A stretch of DNA of 64,000 nt from Mustela lutreola (Eukaryota; Chordata; Mammalia; Carnivora; Mustelidae): contig NC_081293.1 of the NCBI RefSeq assembly GCF_030435805.1, forward strand, positions 191,135,546 through 191,199,545, read 5' to 3'. The notes below the pieces were generated by a model, which searched no databases, was not told where the DNA came from, and was given only the letters and a program-made list of their open reading frames with translations. A program made the translations under genes and the position numbers. How positions within the stretch are numbered: position 1 is the first letter of the stretch; each line of letters starts with the position of its first letter. Below are positions 1-13,075 of the stretch, in pieces.

Positions 1-2104
1 CTAGAAGAGAGTGGCATGATATATTCAAAACACTAAAAGGAAAAGATGCAGCCAAAAGTACTCTATCCAGCAAGGCTATCATTCAGAATAAATAAGAGAT
101 AAGAGTTTCCCAGAAAAACAAAAGTTGAAGGAATTCATGACCACTAAACCAGTCCTACAAGAAATGTTAAAGGGGACTCTTTAAGTGGAAAGGAAAGACC
201 ATAAGCAGGAGTAAGAAAAATGTGATAAAATTAAGTATATGTATAAAAATCGGGAATCACAAAATAAAAGGATCTAAAGCATAACACCATATAACTAAAA
301 TGTGAAGGAGGGATTAATGAGGAATAAAACTTTAGTGATTTTAGCATGGGTTCAAATTTAAGTGACCATCAGCTTAGTATAGACTGCTATGTGCATAATA
401 TGTTATATATAAACCTAAAGGTAACCACAAATCAAAAAATACATATATATGCAAAAAATAAAGAGAAAGGAATCCAAGTATATCATTAAAGAAAGCTAGC
501 AAACCATGAGAGAAGACAGCAAGAGAAGAAAAGAACAGAAAACTACAAAAACAAACATAAAACAAGTAACAAAATGGCAATGAGTACATACCTATCAATA
601 ATTACTTTTAATGTAAATGGACTAATCACCTCAATCAAAAGATATAGGGAGATGCAATGGCTAAAAAGGCATGACTCTTCTATATGCTGCCTGCAAGAGT
701 CTTATTTCAGAGCTATAGACACATCCACATTGGAAGTGAATGGATAGAAAAGCATTTATCACGCAAATGGAAGTTAAAAGAGAGCTAGGATAGCAACACT
801 TGGACAAAAATAAACCTTCAAAGAAAGACTGAGACAAGAGACAAAGAAGGACACTACATAATCATAAACGGAACAATCCAGCGAGAAGATACAATTGTAA
901 ATATTTATGCGCCCAACATGAGAATACCCAACTACATAAAGTAGGTAATAACATAAAGGAAGTAATCAATAGCAATATAATAGTAGGAGACTTTAACACT
1001 CCAGTTACATCAATGGATAGATCCTCCAAAAAGAAAATCAACATGGAAACAGTGTCTGTGAATGACACATTGGACCAGATAGATTAAACAGATTTATTCA
1101 GAACATTCTATCCTAAAGCAGAATACACATTCTTTTCAAGTGTACATGGAACATTCACCAGAATAAGTCATACATTAAGCCACAAAATAAGTTTTAACAA
1201 ATTCAAAAAATCAAAGTGCCTCTTTGCATCTTATCTTTCACAACACTATGAAACTAGAGATCAACCACAAGAAAAAATCTAGAAAGAACACAAATACATG
1301 AAGGTTACACAACATGCTACTAAACAATGAATGGGTCAATGAAGAAATCAAAGAGGAAATAAAAAAAAATACATAGAGACAAATGAAAATGAAAACAAAC
1401 AGTCCAAAATCTTTTGGATATAGCAAAACCTGTTCTAAGAGGGAAGTTTTTAGCAATACAGGCATAGCTCAAGAAACAAGAAAAATCTCAAATAAACAAC
1501 TTAACCTTACACCTAAAGGAGATAGGGAAAGAAAAACAAACAAAACCCCAAACCCGTAGTAGAAAGGAAATAATAAAGATGAGGGCAATATAAATAGAAT
1601 AGAAACTAAAAAAAAAAAAGGCAGTAGAACAGGTCAATGAAATCAGGAGCTGGTTCTTTGAAAAGAGCCCCTTTAGCCATATTCATCAAATAAAAAGGGG
1701 GGAGACTCAAATAAAATCAGAAATGAAAGAGGAGAAACAGCAACCAACACCACAGAAATACAAAGGATTGTAATAATTTTACGAAAAATTATATCCCAAC
1801 AAATTGAACAACTTATAAGAAATGGATAAATCCCTGGAAACGTAAACTCCCAAAACTGAATCAGGAAGAAATAGAAAACTTTAACAGACCAATTACCAGC
1901 AACAAAATTGAATCAGTAATCAAAGAATCCCAAAAAAAAAAAACAAAAGTCCAGGACCAGAAGTCTTCACAGGTGAATTCTACCAAACATTTTAAAAGAG
2001 CTAATAATGGTTCCTCTCAAACTATTCCAAAAATAGAAGAGGAAGGAAAACTTCCAAACTTATTCAATGAGGCTAGCATTACCCTGACACCAGAACCAGA
2101 TAAA

Positions 2105-2130
2105 GAGAGAGAGAGAGAGAGAGAGAGAGA
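2105..2130. repeat. (GA)n microsatellite
   Basis: Run of GA dinucleotides inside the old L1 ORF2. Confidence 0.9.
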
Positions 2131-2744
2131 ACGTCAGGCCAATATCTCTGACAAACAAAAATGCAAAAATCCTCAACAAAATATTAGCAAACTGAAGCCA
2201 ACAACAATACATTAAAAAAAAATCATTCACCATGATCAAGTGGGATTTATTCCCAGTATGTAAGAGTGGTTCAATATTTGCAAATCAACCAGTGTGATAC
2301 ATCACATCAACAAGGGATAAAAACTCTATGATCATTTCAATAGATGCAGAAAAAGCATTTGACAAAGTAAAATATCCATTCATGATAGAAACTATCAACA
2401 AAATATGTTTAGAGGGAACATACCTCAATATAAAAAAAACCATTTCAACATAATATGAAAAACCCACAGCTAACATCACACTCAATGATGAAAAACTAAG
2501 AGATTTTTATTCATCACTTAGATTCAACATAGTACTGGAAGTCCTAGATACAGCAGTCAGACAAGAAAAAGAAAAAAAAAGTCATTCAAATTGGGAAGAA
2601 AGAAATAAAACTTTCATGAAGTGCAGATGGCAGAATACCATATATAGAAAACCCTAAAGACTCCACCAAAAAACTACTAAACTGATACATTAATTTAATA
2701 AGTCTGCAGGATACAAAAACAATATACAGAAACCTACTGTATTT

Positions 2745-2912
2745 ATTTATTTGACAGAGAGAGAGATCACCAATAGGCAGAAAGGCAGACGGTGGGGAAG
2801 CAAGCTTCCTGCTGAGCAGAGAGCCTGATGTGGGGCTCGACCCCAGGACCCTGAGATCATGACCTGAGCTGAAGGCAGAGGCTCTAACCCACTGAGCCAC
2901 CCAGGCACCCCT
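2745..2912 (-). mobile_element. Can-SINE in L1 ORF2
   Basis: Reverse-oriented tRNA-Lys-derived carnivore SINE ending in the complement of GGTGCCTGGGTGGCTCAG. It is flanked by a 12-bp target duplication, CCTACTGTATTT, at 2733-2744 and 2913-2924. The A-rich tail is short. Confidence 0.93.
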
Positions 2913-4424
2913 CCTACTGTATTTCTATACACTAATAATGAGGTAGCAGAAAGAAAAATTAAGGGAAAAATTCCATTTACAACTACACCAAAAGTAGTAA
3001 AATATCTAGGAATAAACTTAAAGGATGTAAAAGACCTCTACTCTGAAAACTATAAAACCCAGATGAAAGAAATTGAAGATGACACAAACAAATAGAAATA
3101 TATTCCATGCTCATGGGCTGGGAGAACCAATATTGTTAAAATGTCCATACTACACAAAGCAATCTACAGATTTAATACAATCTATATCAAAATACCAATG
3201 ACATTTTCACAGAAATACAAAAATAATCCTAAAATTTGTACAGAATCACAATCGTCCTTGAATAGCCAAATCAATCTTGAAAAAGAAAAACAAATCTAAA
3301 GATATCACAATTCCAGATTTCAAGATATACTACAAAGTTATAATCAAAACAGTATGGTAGTGGCATTAAAACAGATACATAAATCAATAGAACAGACAAG
3401 AGAGTCCAGAAAAACAGCCAAACATGATTATGTGGTCCACTAACCTTTGACAAAGGAAGCAAGAATACACAATGAGAAAAAACCATTCTCTTCAACAAAT
3501 GGTATTGGGAAAACTGGATGGTTGCATGCAAAAGAATGACACTGGACTACTCTCTTACACCATACATAAAAATAAACTCAGAATGGATTCAAAGCTAAAG
3601 GTGGGACCTAAAACCACAATAATCCTCCAAGAGAGCAAGGCAGTAATTTCTCTGACATCAGCTTAGCAACACATTTTAGATACATCTCCTGAGGCAAGGG
3701 AAGCAAAAGCACAAAAATGAACTATTGGAACTACATCAAAATAAAAACCTGCTGCACAACAAAGGAAACTACTGACAAAACAAAAAGACAACCTTCTGAA
3801 GATATTTACAAATGACATATCTGATAAGGGGTTAGTATTCAAAATATATAAAGAACTTATAAAACTCAACAACAAACATAAATAATAATACAATTAACAA
3901 ATGGAAAGAAGACATGAACAGACATTTCTCCAAAGAAGACATACAGGTGGCCAAAGACACATGAAAAGATACTCAATATCACTCAACATAGAGAAATGCA
4001 AATCAAATTAGATATCACCTCACACCTGTCAGAGTGGCTAAAATTAAAAAAAGAAAAAACACAAGAAACAACAAGTGTTGGCAAGAATGTGGAGAAAAAG
4101 AAACCCTCGTGCAGTGTTGATGGGAATGCAATCTGATGCAGCCACTGTGGAAAACAGTATGAAGGGTCCTCAGAAACTTAATAGAATTACCATATGATCC
4201 AGTAGTTCCACTACTGGATATTTATCCAAATAATATGAAAACACTAATTCAAAAAGATATGTGGACTCTTATATTTATTGCAACATTAATTATAATAGCC
4301 AAGTTATGGAAGCAACCCAGTGTCCATCAACGGATGAGAGGATAAAGAAGTGATATATACAGTGGAATATTGCTCAAGTATAAAAAAGAATGAAATTTTG
4401 CCATTTGCAAAACATGGATGGATC

Positions 4425-4765
4425 TGGAGGGTTCATTAAATTACTGGCCATTGATTGCTTCAACCATCAGCCTCTCTCCCCTCCCTAAAGATGGGATGGA
4501 AGAGGGAGACTAAAAGATTCAACCTTCTAATCACCTGGTTTCAGTTCTCCTAGCAACCAATCCTCATCCTTAGTTGTTTTCCAAAGGACACCTCAGCAAC
4601 CTAATAAAAGATACCTTTATCACTCTCATCTCAAGAAAGTCTAAGTGTTTGAGGAGCTGTGAGCCAGAAATGTGGATGGACCAAGACCAAATATACATTA
4701 GAAATATATTTTGGTCATCTGAGTGAACAAATATATGTTTCTTATAAATCATAGTATCATAATCT
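4425..4765 (-). mobile_element. ERVL-like LTR fragment (fossil)
   Basis: Read on the - strand, this matches the first half of the same LTR family seen at 28627-29375: a TGAT..TTATAAGAAA..ATATTTGGTCT start, then the CAGGTGATTAGA and GGGGAGAGAGGCTG blocks and a CAATGGCCA motif. It is a partial, old copy abutting the broken end of the L1 at 1-4424. The subfamily is not assigned. Confidence 0.55.
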
Positions 4766-7087
4766 GTATCTATATGCTGATGGGCTTCTTTCAAAAATAT
4801 GGAAGGCCACTCTGCCCACAAACATGGTAAGTTGGAAGGGCTGGGCAGGGATGCTCCCCCCCCTGAGGGAGCAGGGTTTTGAGCAACCCCCAACCAATGA
4901 TATGGAAATTGACATGGATATACCTGAGCTCTTATGTCCCTGGAGTGCAGTACTTGAGTCATGTGCTTTAACCACCTGCCAGAGATTCCCCTCGGGATTA
5001 AGGTTGCCTTCTACTATGACAACTGGCTTAATGATGTACCCTATATTTACTACATTCCTCTGAGTATACCAATACACACACTCCCCTGCGTTCCCCCAAA
5101 TTTTCCACAAAGCTGAAAAACACTTCCATTCAAATGTTTACCTTAAAGTTGTCCCTGGAGGAACATAAACTAAGATGAAGTTTTCAAGGTATTTAAGAAT
5201 ATTAACTGCTGAGGAGACATGTCTGGAGCACTAAGAGCAACTCTCACAGAAAGAAAGTGAAGAGAAAGAACACTATTGCATCATACCGGATAGCAATGGC
5301 ATAAAATAGTTCCAAAACATTTTGATATGTCTCATTTGGTATAGCCATTTTAGCTAAGGTCATATTTTAATAGGACCTAACAACAAAATCAAAACAAAAC
5401 ATTAAAATTTTAGTCATGTGTTAGGGTCAGAAATGGGATGAGGGATAAGAGGGGATATTATTTTGCAAGAAAACTACATAAACCAAGAAGCCAAATGGTT
5501 ACCCAAAATATACACTTTGGAAAGGGCCACAAATCATGGAACCAAAGTACCCACAATACCAACAATATCAGCAGTAGGCAGGAATACTAGTTCTGGATTG
5601 GAAAACCAGAGGACCAGGAAAAGTTGATTTAAACACTGAAGAATGGCTTGACAGAAAGAGGTGATCAGGAAGAGAGGAGAGATTCCTTGGTTCAAGACAA
5701 AACTCCAAAGCCAAACGGTAAAACAGATATAGACACTAATTATCAGGCATAAAGTTTCAGTTAAGCGAGATAAATGAGCTCCAGAGTTCTACTGTTCCAA
5801 CTGTACCTATAGTCAACAATACTGTACTGCACACTTTAAAATCTGTTAAGTTTGATCTCATGTTAAATGTTCTTGCAACAGGAAATTCAATTATTTCTAA
5901 AAGAAATCAAATGACAATCTAATATTAAACTAACAGAACAGTCTTTAAAACAGGCAAATTTTTTTAGAGGCAGAAATGGAACAATAAGAAATAAATAGGA
6001 AAAGTAACCATTTAGAGATCTTGCAAAGGAAAAATATACTCGTTGAAGTTTTTTAGGATTCAAAGAAAATAAATAAACTGTGAAATGGACCCAATAAATA
6101 AAATGTTTTAAATTAGAAGATAGTGTTGAAGAATTCATCTAGAGCTAAAGAAGAGGTCTATGAGCATATTAGTTTGTGCTTTTGCTAAAACACCCTGTAC
6201 AATTTATCATTTTCCCCATACTTAATTTATTTTTAATTTTTTGGCATTAAAACATGCCAGGGTGGGTTTGGTACTTTCAGTCTGTACTCCAACTTCTGCC
6301 CAGGTCTTCTCTAGTAGAATGTGAGATGCTCCACTAAAAACCCAGCTGGCTTTTCCCTACACTTTCCAGAAATAGTGGTACAAATAAGCTCTTTTAAGGG
6401 ACAGTGTTCAGGGAACTTACTGCAAAAATAAAGTGTCCTCATTAGTGAGTGGTTTGGGACCCTTATCTCCTTCCAGCCTCCGATGGTAGTAAAAAAGGAA
6501 AAACACTGATGCTTTTGCTGACTGCACCCACTAGCAGTCCACAGCTCATGAGAAAGGCATGAAGCCTGCAGGCCATAAGCTGGTGAGAGCAATGAACAAA
6601 GTGAGAAATTACAGCTTAGGTGAAAAGTGTATAAAAAATAGAGCCCGAGCCCACCCATAGGGCATGTAGAGAGTGCTCTGAATATTCCTGACATACATAA
6701 TGAAAATGTAATTTGTCATTTTTTATGTGCAGTATAAATATACAACTACTTGTTTTATTACTTGACCCTTTTATGATATACCTTTTGGCATAAATGAGCT
6801 AAAAAATAAGTGTTTGGTAACTAAAAATTAAATACTGAATTTTCGTTTCTCAAGAAAGTTGATGATGAATATGCTTGTTGTCATTTACCATCTATTGTGC
6901 AGGCTATAATACTATCACAGACCACATGAAAACCCTTGACCTAAATCTGCTATAGGAGTATCAATATCTAATTCAAAAGTCAGTTGTTATTTTTAAAAGA
7001 CTAGAACTAAAGATGACAGTGATGAACATCTAAGGAAGGTGCATTTCATTCATATCTCTCAGTAGAGCATGATCTTTAATTTTGGTC
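4766..7087. other. Unassigned AT-rich intergenic sequence
   Basis: No gene or repeat family recognised. Open frames in it are short and show no family motifs. It may contain very old repeats that cannot be named by eye. Confidence 0.5.
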
Positions 7088-7099
7088 AAATACCTTTAG

Positions 7100-7210
7100 G
7101 TTGGGGTACCAGGTGGTGGGTATTATAGAGGGCACGGATTGCATGGAGCACTGGGTGTGGTGAAAAAATAATTAATACTGTTTTTCTGAAAATAAATAAA
7201 TTAATTTTAA
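7100..7210 (+). mobile_element. Very short 5'-truncated L1 (3' end only)
   Basis: About 111 bp of L1 3' end: GGTACCAGGTGGTGGGTATT, then GCATGGAGCACTGGGTGTGG and an A-rich tail. The flanking 12-bp target duplication is AAATACCTTTAG (7088-7099) and AAATATCTTTAG (7211-7222), with one mismatch. Confidence 0.85.
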
Positions 7211-7514
7211 AAATATCTTTAGCTAGATTAAATAAGAAAAAAAAAAGAGAAGATCAAATAAAATCAGAAATGAATGAGGAGATATTGCAACTCTTACCAC
7301 AGAAGTAAAGAGAATCTTAAGAGACTATCTAAGAGACTAAGACTATCTATATTAAGAGATTATCTAAGAGAATATGAATGAAATTGAATGAACTAGAAGA
7401 AAATGGATAAATTCCTAGAACCATATAATATATTAAGACTGAGTTATAACAAAATAGAAAATCTGAACCAAATCAATAATAAGTAAGGAGATTGAATAGG
7501 TAATCAAAAATCTC

Positions 7515-7907
7515 ACACTACGGAGTATTATGCCTCCATCAGAAAGGATGAATACCCAACTTTTGTAGCAACATGGGCGGGACTGGCAGAGATTATGCTG
7601 AGTGAAATAAGTCAAGCAGAGAGAGTCAATTATCATATGGTTTCACTTATTTGTGGAGGATAACAAATAGAATGGAGGATATGGGGAGTTAGAGAGGAGA
7701 AGGGAGTTGGGGGAAATTGGAAGGGGAGGTGAACCGTGAGAGACTATAGACTCTGAAAAACAATCTGAGGGGTTTGAAGTGGCGGGGGGGCGGTGGGAGG
7801 TTAGGGTACCAGGTGGTGGGTATTACAGAGGACATGGATTGCATGGAGCACTGGGTGTGGTGAAAAAATAATGAATGCTGTTGTGCTGAAAATAAACTAA
7901 AAAAAAA
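7515..7907 (+). mobile_element. 5'-truncated L1, last ORF2 codons plus 3' UTR
   Basis: It starts in the ORF2 C-terminus (GGAGTATTATGCCTCC, AAATAAGTCAAGCAGAGAG), followed by the 3' UTR and a poly(A) at about 7897-7911. Target duplication AAAAATCTC at 7506-7514 and 7908-7916. It belongs to the subfamily with the GGGGAGTTAGAGAGGAGAAG UTR, like the L1 at 53364-54728. Confidence 0.88.
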
Positions 7908-8159
7908 AAAAATCTCTCAGCAAAGAGAAGTCTAGGACCCAATGGCTTCACTGGTGAATCCTATCATATAAAGAATTAACACCAATCCTTCTCAAACTCT
8001 TCAAAAAAATTAAGAGGAGGATATATTTCTAAACTCATTTTATGAGGCTAGCATTAGTCTAATAAAGCCAGAAAAAGACACTATAAGAAAAAGAAAACCA
8101 TAGGCCAATATCTCTTATGAACATAGATACAAAAATCCTCAACAAAATACTAGCAAAAA

Positions 8160-8813
8160 ATGGAGGCTCTCACTGCTAGGATAAATGAGGCAGAAGAAAG
8201 AATTAGTGATATAGAAGACCAAATGACAGAGAATAAAGAAGCTGATCAAAAGAGGGACAAACAGCTACTGGACCACGAGGGGAGAATTCGAGAAATAAGT
8301 GACACCATAAGACGAAAGAACATTAGAATAATTGGGATTCCAGAAGAAGAAGAAAGTGAGAGGGGAGCAGAAGGTATACTGGAGAGAATTATTGGGGAGA
8401 ATTTCCCCAATATGGCAAAGGGAACGAGCATCAAAATTCAGGAGGTTCAGAGAATGCCCCTCAAAATCAATAAGAATAGGCCCACACCCCGTCACCTAAT
8501 AGTAAAATTTACAAGTCTCAATGACAAAGAGAAAATCCTGAAAGCAGCCCGGGAAAAGAAGTCTGTAACATACAATGGTAAAAATATTAGATTGGCAGCT
8601 GACTTATCCACAGAGACCTGGCAGGCCAGAAAGAGCTGGCATGATATTTTCAGAGCACTAAACGAGAAAAACATGCAGCCAAGAATACTATATCCAGCTA
8701 GGCTATCATTGAAAATAGAAGGAGAGATTAAAAGCTTCCAGGACAAACAACAACTGAAAGAATTTGCAAATACCAAACCAGCTCTACAGGAAATATTGAA
8801 AGGGGTCCTCTAA
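8160..8813 (+). CDS. L1 ORF1p, C-terminal two thirds (217 aa)
   Basis: Open frame for the nucleic-acid-binding chaperone of L1. Visible parts in order: the end of the coiled coil (ARINEAEERISDIEDQMTE, residues 6-24), the RRM-like domain (RRKNIRIIGIPEEEE, about residue 51 on) and the C-terminal domain (ARKSWHDIFRALNEKNMQPR, about residues 155-174). Full-length ORF1p in this family is roughly 340 aa, so the N-terminus and most of the coiled coil are missing through 5' truncation of the element. The apparent ATG at 8160 is simply where the insertion begins, not the native start. No stop or frameshift breaks the remaining part. Confidence 0.9.
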   Translation: MEALTARINEAEERISDIEDQMTENKEADQKRDKQLLDHEGRIREISDTIRRKNIRIIGIPEEEESERGAEGILERIIGENFPNMAKGTSIKIQEVQRMPLKINKNRPTPRHLIVKFTSLNDKEKILKAAREKKSVTYNGKNIRLAADLSTETWQARKSWHDIFRALNEKNMQPRILYPARLSLKIEGEIKSFQDKQQLKEFANTKPALQEILKGVL

Positions 8814-8892
8814 GCAAAGAGAGAGCCTACAAGTGGTAGATCAGAAAGGAACAGAGACCATATACAGTAACAGTCACCTTACAGGCAATACA

Positions 8893-11800
8893 ATGGCACT
8901 AAATTCATATCTCTCAATAGTTACCCTGAATGTGAATGGGCTAAATGCCCCTGTCAAAAGACACAGGGTATCAGAATGGATTAAAAAACAAAACCCAGGG
9001 GCGCCTGGGTGGCTCAGTGGGTTAAGCCGCTGCCTTCGGCTCAGGTCATGATCTCAGAGTGCTGGGATCGAGTCCCGCATCGGGCTCTCTGCTCAGCAGG
9101 GAGCCTGCTTCCCTCTCTCTCTCTCCGCCTGCCTCTCTGTCTACTTGTGATTTCTCTCTGTCAAATAAATAAATAAAATCTTTAAAAAAAAAAAAAAAAA
9201 AAAACAAAACCCATCTATATGTTGCCTCCAAGAAACACATTTTAAGCCCGAAGACACCTCCAGATTTAAAGTGAGGGGGTGGAAAAGAATTTACCATGCT
9301 AATGGACATCAGAAGAAAGCAGGAGTGGCAATCCTTATATCAGATCAATTAGATTTTAAGCCAAAGACTATAATAAGAGATGAGGAAGGACACTATATCA
9401 TACTCAAAGGGTCTGTCCAACAAGAAGATCTAACAATTTTAAATATCTATGCCCCCAACGTGGGAGCAGCCAACTATATAAACCAATTAATAACAAAATC
9501 AAAGAAACACATCAACAATAATACAATAATAGTAGGGGACTTTAACACTCCCCTCACTGAAATGGACAGGTCATCCAAGCAAAAGATCAGCAAGGAAATA
9601 AAGGCCTTAAACGACACACTGGACCAGATGGACATCACAGATATATTCAGAATATTTCATCCCAAAGCAACAGAATACACATTCTTCTCTAGTGCACATG
9701 GAACATTCTCCAGAATAGATCACATCCTCGGTCCTAAATCAGGACTCAACCGGTATCAAAAGATTGGGATCATTCCCTGCATATTTTCAGACCACAATGC
9801 TCTAAAGCTAGAACTCAACCACAAAAGGAAGTTTGGAAAGAACCCAAATACATGGAGACTAAACAGTATCCTTCTAAAGAATGAATGGGTCAACCGGGAA
9901 ATTAAAGAAGAATTGAAAAAAATCATGGAAACAAATGATAATGAAAATACAACGGTTCAAAATCTGTGGGACACAACAAAGGCAGTCCTGAGAGGAAAAT
10001 ATATAGCGGTACAAGCCTTTCTCAAGAAACAAGAAAGGTCTCAGGTACACAACCTAACCCTACACCTAAAGGAGCTGGAGAAAGAACAAGAAAGAAACCC
10101 TAAGCCCAGCAGGAGAAGAGAAATCATAAAGATCAGAGCAGAAATCAATGAAATAGAAACCAAAAAAACAATAGAACAAATCAACGAAACTAGGAGCTGG
10201 TTCTTTGAAAGAATTAATAAAATCGATAAACCCCTGGCCCGACTTATCAAAAAGAAAAGAGAAAGGACCCAAATAAATAAAATCATGAATGAAAGAGGAG
10301 AGATCACAACTAACACCAAAGAAATACAAACTATTATAAGAACATACTATGAGCAACTCTACGGCAATAAATTTGACAATCTGGAAGAAATGGATGCATT
10401 CCTAGAAACATATAAACTACCACAACTGAACCATGAAGAAATAGAAAGCCTGAACAGACCCATAACCAGTAAGGAGATTGAAACAGTCATTAAAAATCTC
10501 CAAACAAACAAAAGCCCAGGGCCAGACGGCTTCCCGGGGGAATTCTACCAAACATTTAAAGAAGAACTAATTCCTATTCTCCTGAAACTGTTCCAAAAAA
10601 TAGAAATGGAAGGAAAACTTCCAAACTCATTTTATGAGGCCAGCATCACCTTGATCCCAAAACCAGACAAGGATCCCACCAAAAAAGAGAGCTATAGACC
10701 GATATCCTTGATGAACACAGATGCGAAAATACTCAACAAAATACTAGCCAATAGGATTCAACAGTACATTAAAAAGATTATTCACCACGACCAAGTGGGA
10801 TTTATTCCAGGGCTGCAAGGTTGGTTCAACATCCGCAAATCAGTCAATGTGATACAACACATCAATAAAAGAAAGAACAAGAACCATATGATACTCTCAA
10901 TAGATGCTGAAAAAGCATTTGACAAAGTACAACATCCCTTCCTGATCAAAACTCTTCAAAGTGTAGGGATAGAGGGCACATACCTCAATATCATCAAAGC
11001 CATCTATGAAAAACCCACCGCAAATATCATTCTCAATGGAGAAAAACTGAAAGCTTTTCCGCTAAGGTCAGGAACACGGCAGGGATGTCCATTATCACCA
11101 CTGCTATTCAACATCGTACTAGAGGTCCTAGCCTCAGCAATCAGACAACAAAAGGAAATTAAAGGCATCCAAATCGGCAAAGAAGAAGTCAAATTATCAC
11201 TCTTCGCAGATGATATGATACTATATGTGGAAAACCCAAAAGACTCCACTCCAAAACTGCTAGAACTTATACAGGAATTCAGTAAAGTGTCAGGATATAA
11301 AATCAATGCACAGAAATCAGTTGCATTTCTCTACACCAACAGCAAGACAGAAGAAAGAGATATTAAGGAGTCAATCCCATTTACAATTGCATCCAAAACC
11401 ATAAGATACCTAGGAATAAACCTAACCAAAGAGACACAGAATCTATACTCAGAAAACTATAAAGTACTCATGAAAGAAATTGAGGAAGACACAAAGAAAT
11501 GGAAAAATGTTCCATGCTCCTGGATTGGAAGAATAAATATTGTGAAAATGTCTATGCTACCTAAAGCAATCTACACATTTAATGCAATTCCTATCAAAGT
11601 ACCATCCATCTTTTTCAAAGAAATGGAACAAATAATTCTAAAATTTATATGGAACCAGAAAAGACCTCGAATAGCCAAAGGGATATTGAAAAAGAAAGCC
11701 AACGTTGGTGGCATCACAATTCCGGACTTCAAGCTCTATTACAAAGCTGTCATCATCAAGACAGCATGGTACTGGCACAAAAACAGACACATAGATCAAT

Positions 11801-12924
11801 GGAACAGAATAGAGAGCCCAGAAATAGACCCTCAACTCTATGGTCAACTAATCTTCGACAAAGCAGGAAAGAATGTCCAATGGAAAAAAGACAGCCTTTT
11901 CAATAAATGGTGCTGGGAAAATTGGACAGCCACATGCAGAAAAATGAAATTGGACCATTTCCTTACACCACACACAAAAATAGACTCAAAATGGATGAAG
12001 GACCTCAATGTGAGAAAGGAATCCATCAAAATCCTTGAGGAGAACACGGGCAGCAACCTCTTCGACCTCTGCCGCAGCAACATCTTCCTAGGAACAACGC
12101 AAAAGGCAAGGGAAGCAAGGGAAAAAATGAACTACTGGGATTTCATCAAGATCAAAAGCTTTTGCACAGCAAAGGAAACAGTTAACAAAATCAAAAGACA
12201 ACTGACAGAATGGGAGAAGATATTTGCAAACGACATATCAGATAAAGGACTAGTGTCCAGAATCTATAAAGAACTTAGCAAACTCAACACCCAAAGAACA
12301 AATAATCCAATCAAGAAATGGGCAGAAGACATGAACAGACATTTCTGCAAAGAAGACATCCAGATGGCGAACAGACACATGAAAAAGTGCTCCATATCAC
12401 TCGGCATCAGGGAAATACAAATCAAAACCACAATGAGATATCACCTCACACCAGTCAGAATGGCTAAAATCAACAAGTCAGGAAATGACAGATGCTGGCG
12501 AGGATGCGGAGAAAGGGGAACCCTCCTACACTGTTGGTGGGAATGCAAGCTGGTGCAGCCACTCTGGAAAACAGCATGGAGGTTCCTCAAAATGTTGAAA
12601 ATAGAACTGCCCTATGACCCAGCAATTGCACTATTGGGTATTTACCCTAAAGATACAAATGTAGTGATCCAAAGGGACACATGCACCCGAATGTTTATAG
12701 CAGCAATGTCCACAATAGCCAAACTATGGAAAGAACCTAGATGTCCATCAACAGATGAATGGATCAAGAAGATGTGGTATATATACACAATGGAATACTA
12801 TGCAGCCATCAAAAGAAATGAAATCTTGCCATTTGCAACAACGTGGATGGAACTAGAGCGTATCATGCTTAGCGAAATAAGTCAAGCAGAGAAAGACAAC
12901 TATCATATGATCTCCCTGATATGA
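8893..12924 (+). pseudogene. L1 ORF2 (endonuclease-reverse transcriptase), split by a SINE
   Basis: ORF2 starts at ATG 8893 (MALNSYLSIVTLNVNGLN). After 35 codons it meets a Can-SINE, then resumes in the same frame at 9214 and stays open to the stop at 12922. Apart from SINE and target duplication this is about 1,271 codons, the usual full length. Domains: AP-like endonuclease with GDFNTPL (about 9535) and [18 protein letters not shown] (9709-9819); reverse transcriptase with SPGPDGF (10516), [30 protein letters not shown] and the catalytic FADDMILY (11203); C-terminal CX3CX7HX4C cysteine motif ([21 protein letters not shown], 12490-12552). The SINE adds stop codons within the endonuclease, so the gene cannot make whole ORF2p. 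From 9271 on, a 1,217-aa frame lacking the first endonuclease strand remains open. Confidence 0.93.
8998..9198 (+). mobile_element. Young Can-SINE inside L1 ORF2
   Basis: Near-consensus SINE (GGGGCGCCTGGGTGGCTCAG ... CAAATAAATAAATAAAATC, poly(A)). Target duplication AAAAAACAAAACCCA at 8983-8997 and 9199-9213. It postdates the host L1, which is itself young. Its tRNA-Lys-like head is not a functional tRNA gene. Confidence 0.96.
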
Positions 12925-13035
12925 GGAAGTGGTGATGCAACATGGAGGCTTAAATGGGTAGAAGAATAAATGAAACAAGATGGGATTGGGAGGGAGACAA
13001 ACCATAAGTGACTCTTAATCTCACAAAACAAACTG

Positions 13036-13075
13036 AGGGTTGCCGGGGGGAGGGGGTTGGGGAGAAGGGGGTGGG
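13036..13075 (+). repeat. G-rich block of L1 3' UTR
   Basis: Several runs of three to six G (GGGTTGCCGGGGGGAGGGGG and onward), a known feature of mammalian L1 3' UTRs with G-quadruplex potential. Related blocks recur at 14100-14145 and, on the - strand, near 36120. Confidence 0.75.

Larger units (their letters stand above)
1..4424 (+). mobile_element. Old L1 (LINE-1), ORF1 3' end to late ORF2
   Basis: The left window edge falls in the ORF1 C-terminus (wording like 'ATCCAGCAAGGCTATCATTCAG'), and ORF1 ends near 182. ORF2 begins near 573 (ATGGCAATGAGTACATACC, the usual MA-ST-YLSIITFNVNGL start) and can be followed to about 4424, close to the ORF2 end (TATACAGTGGAATATTGC, GCCATTTGCAAAACATGGATGG). 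It has many stops and small indels in all frames, so it is a dead copy and older than the L1 at 8158. A Can-SINE sits inside it at 2745-2912. The normal L1 3' UTR and poly(A) are missing: the element stops next to an LTR fragment, so this end was lost or rearranged after insertion. Confidence 0.9.

Noticed and set aside
4570-5110. Overlapping 117-130-codon frames on the - strand
   Set aside because: They span an LTR fossil and adjacent unassigned sequence, no family motif, and overlap each other in different frames.
9001-9073. tRNA-like sequence (tRNA-Lys similarity)
   Set aside because: It is the head of a Can-SINE; the same holds for every other SINE head in the window. None is a functional tRNA gene.
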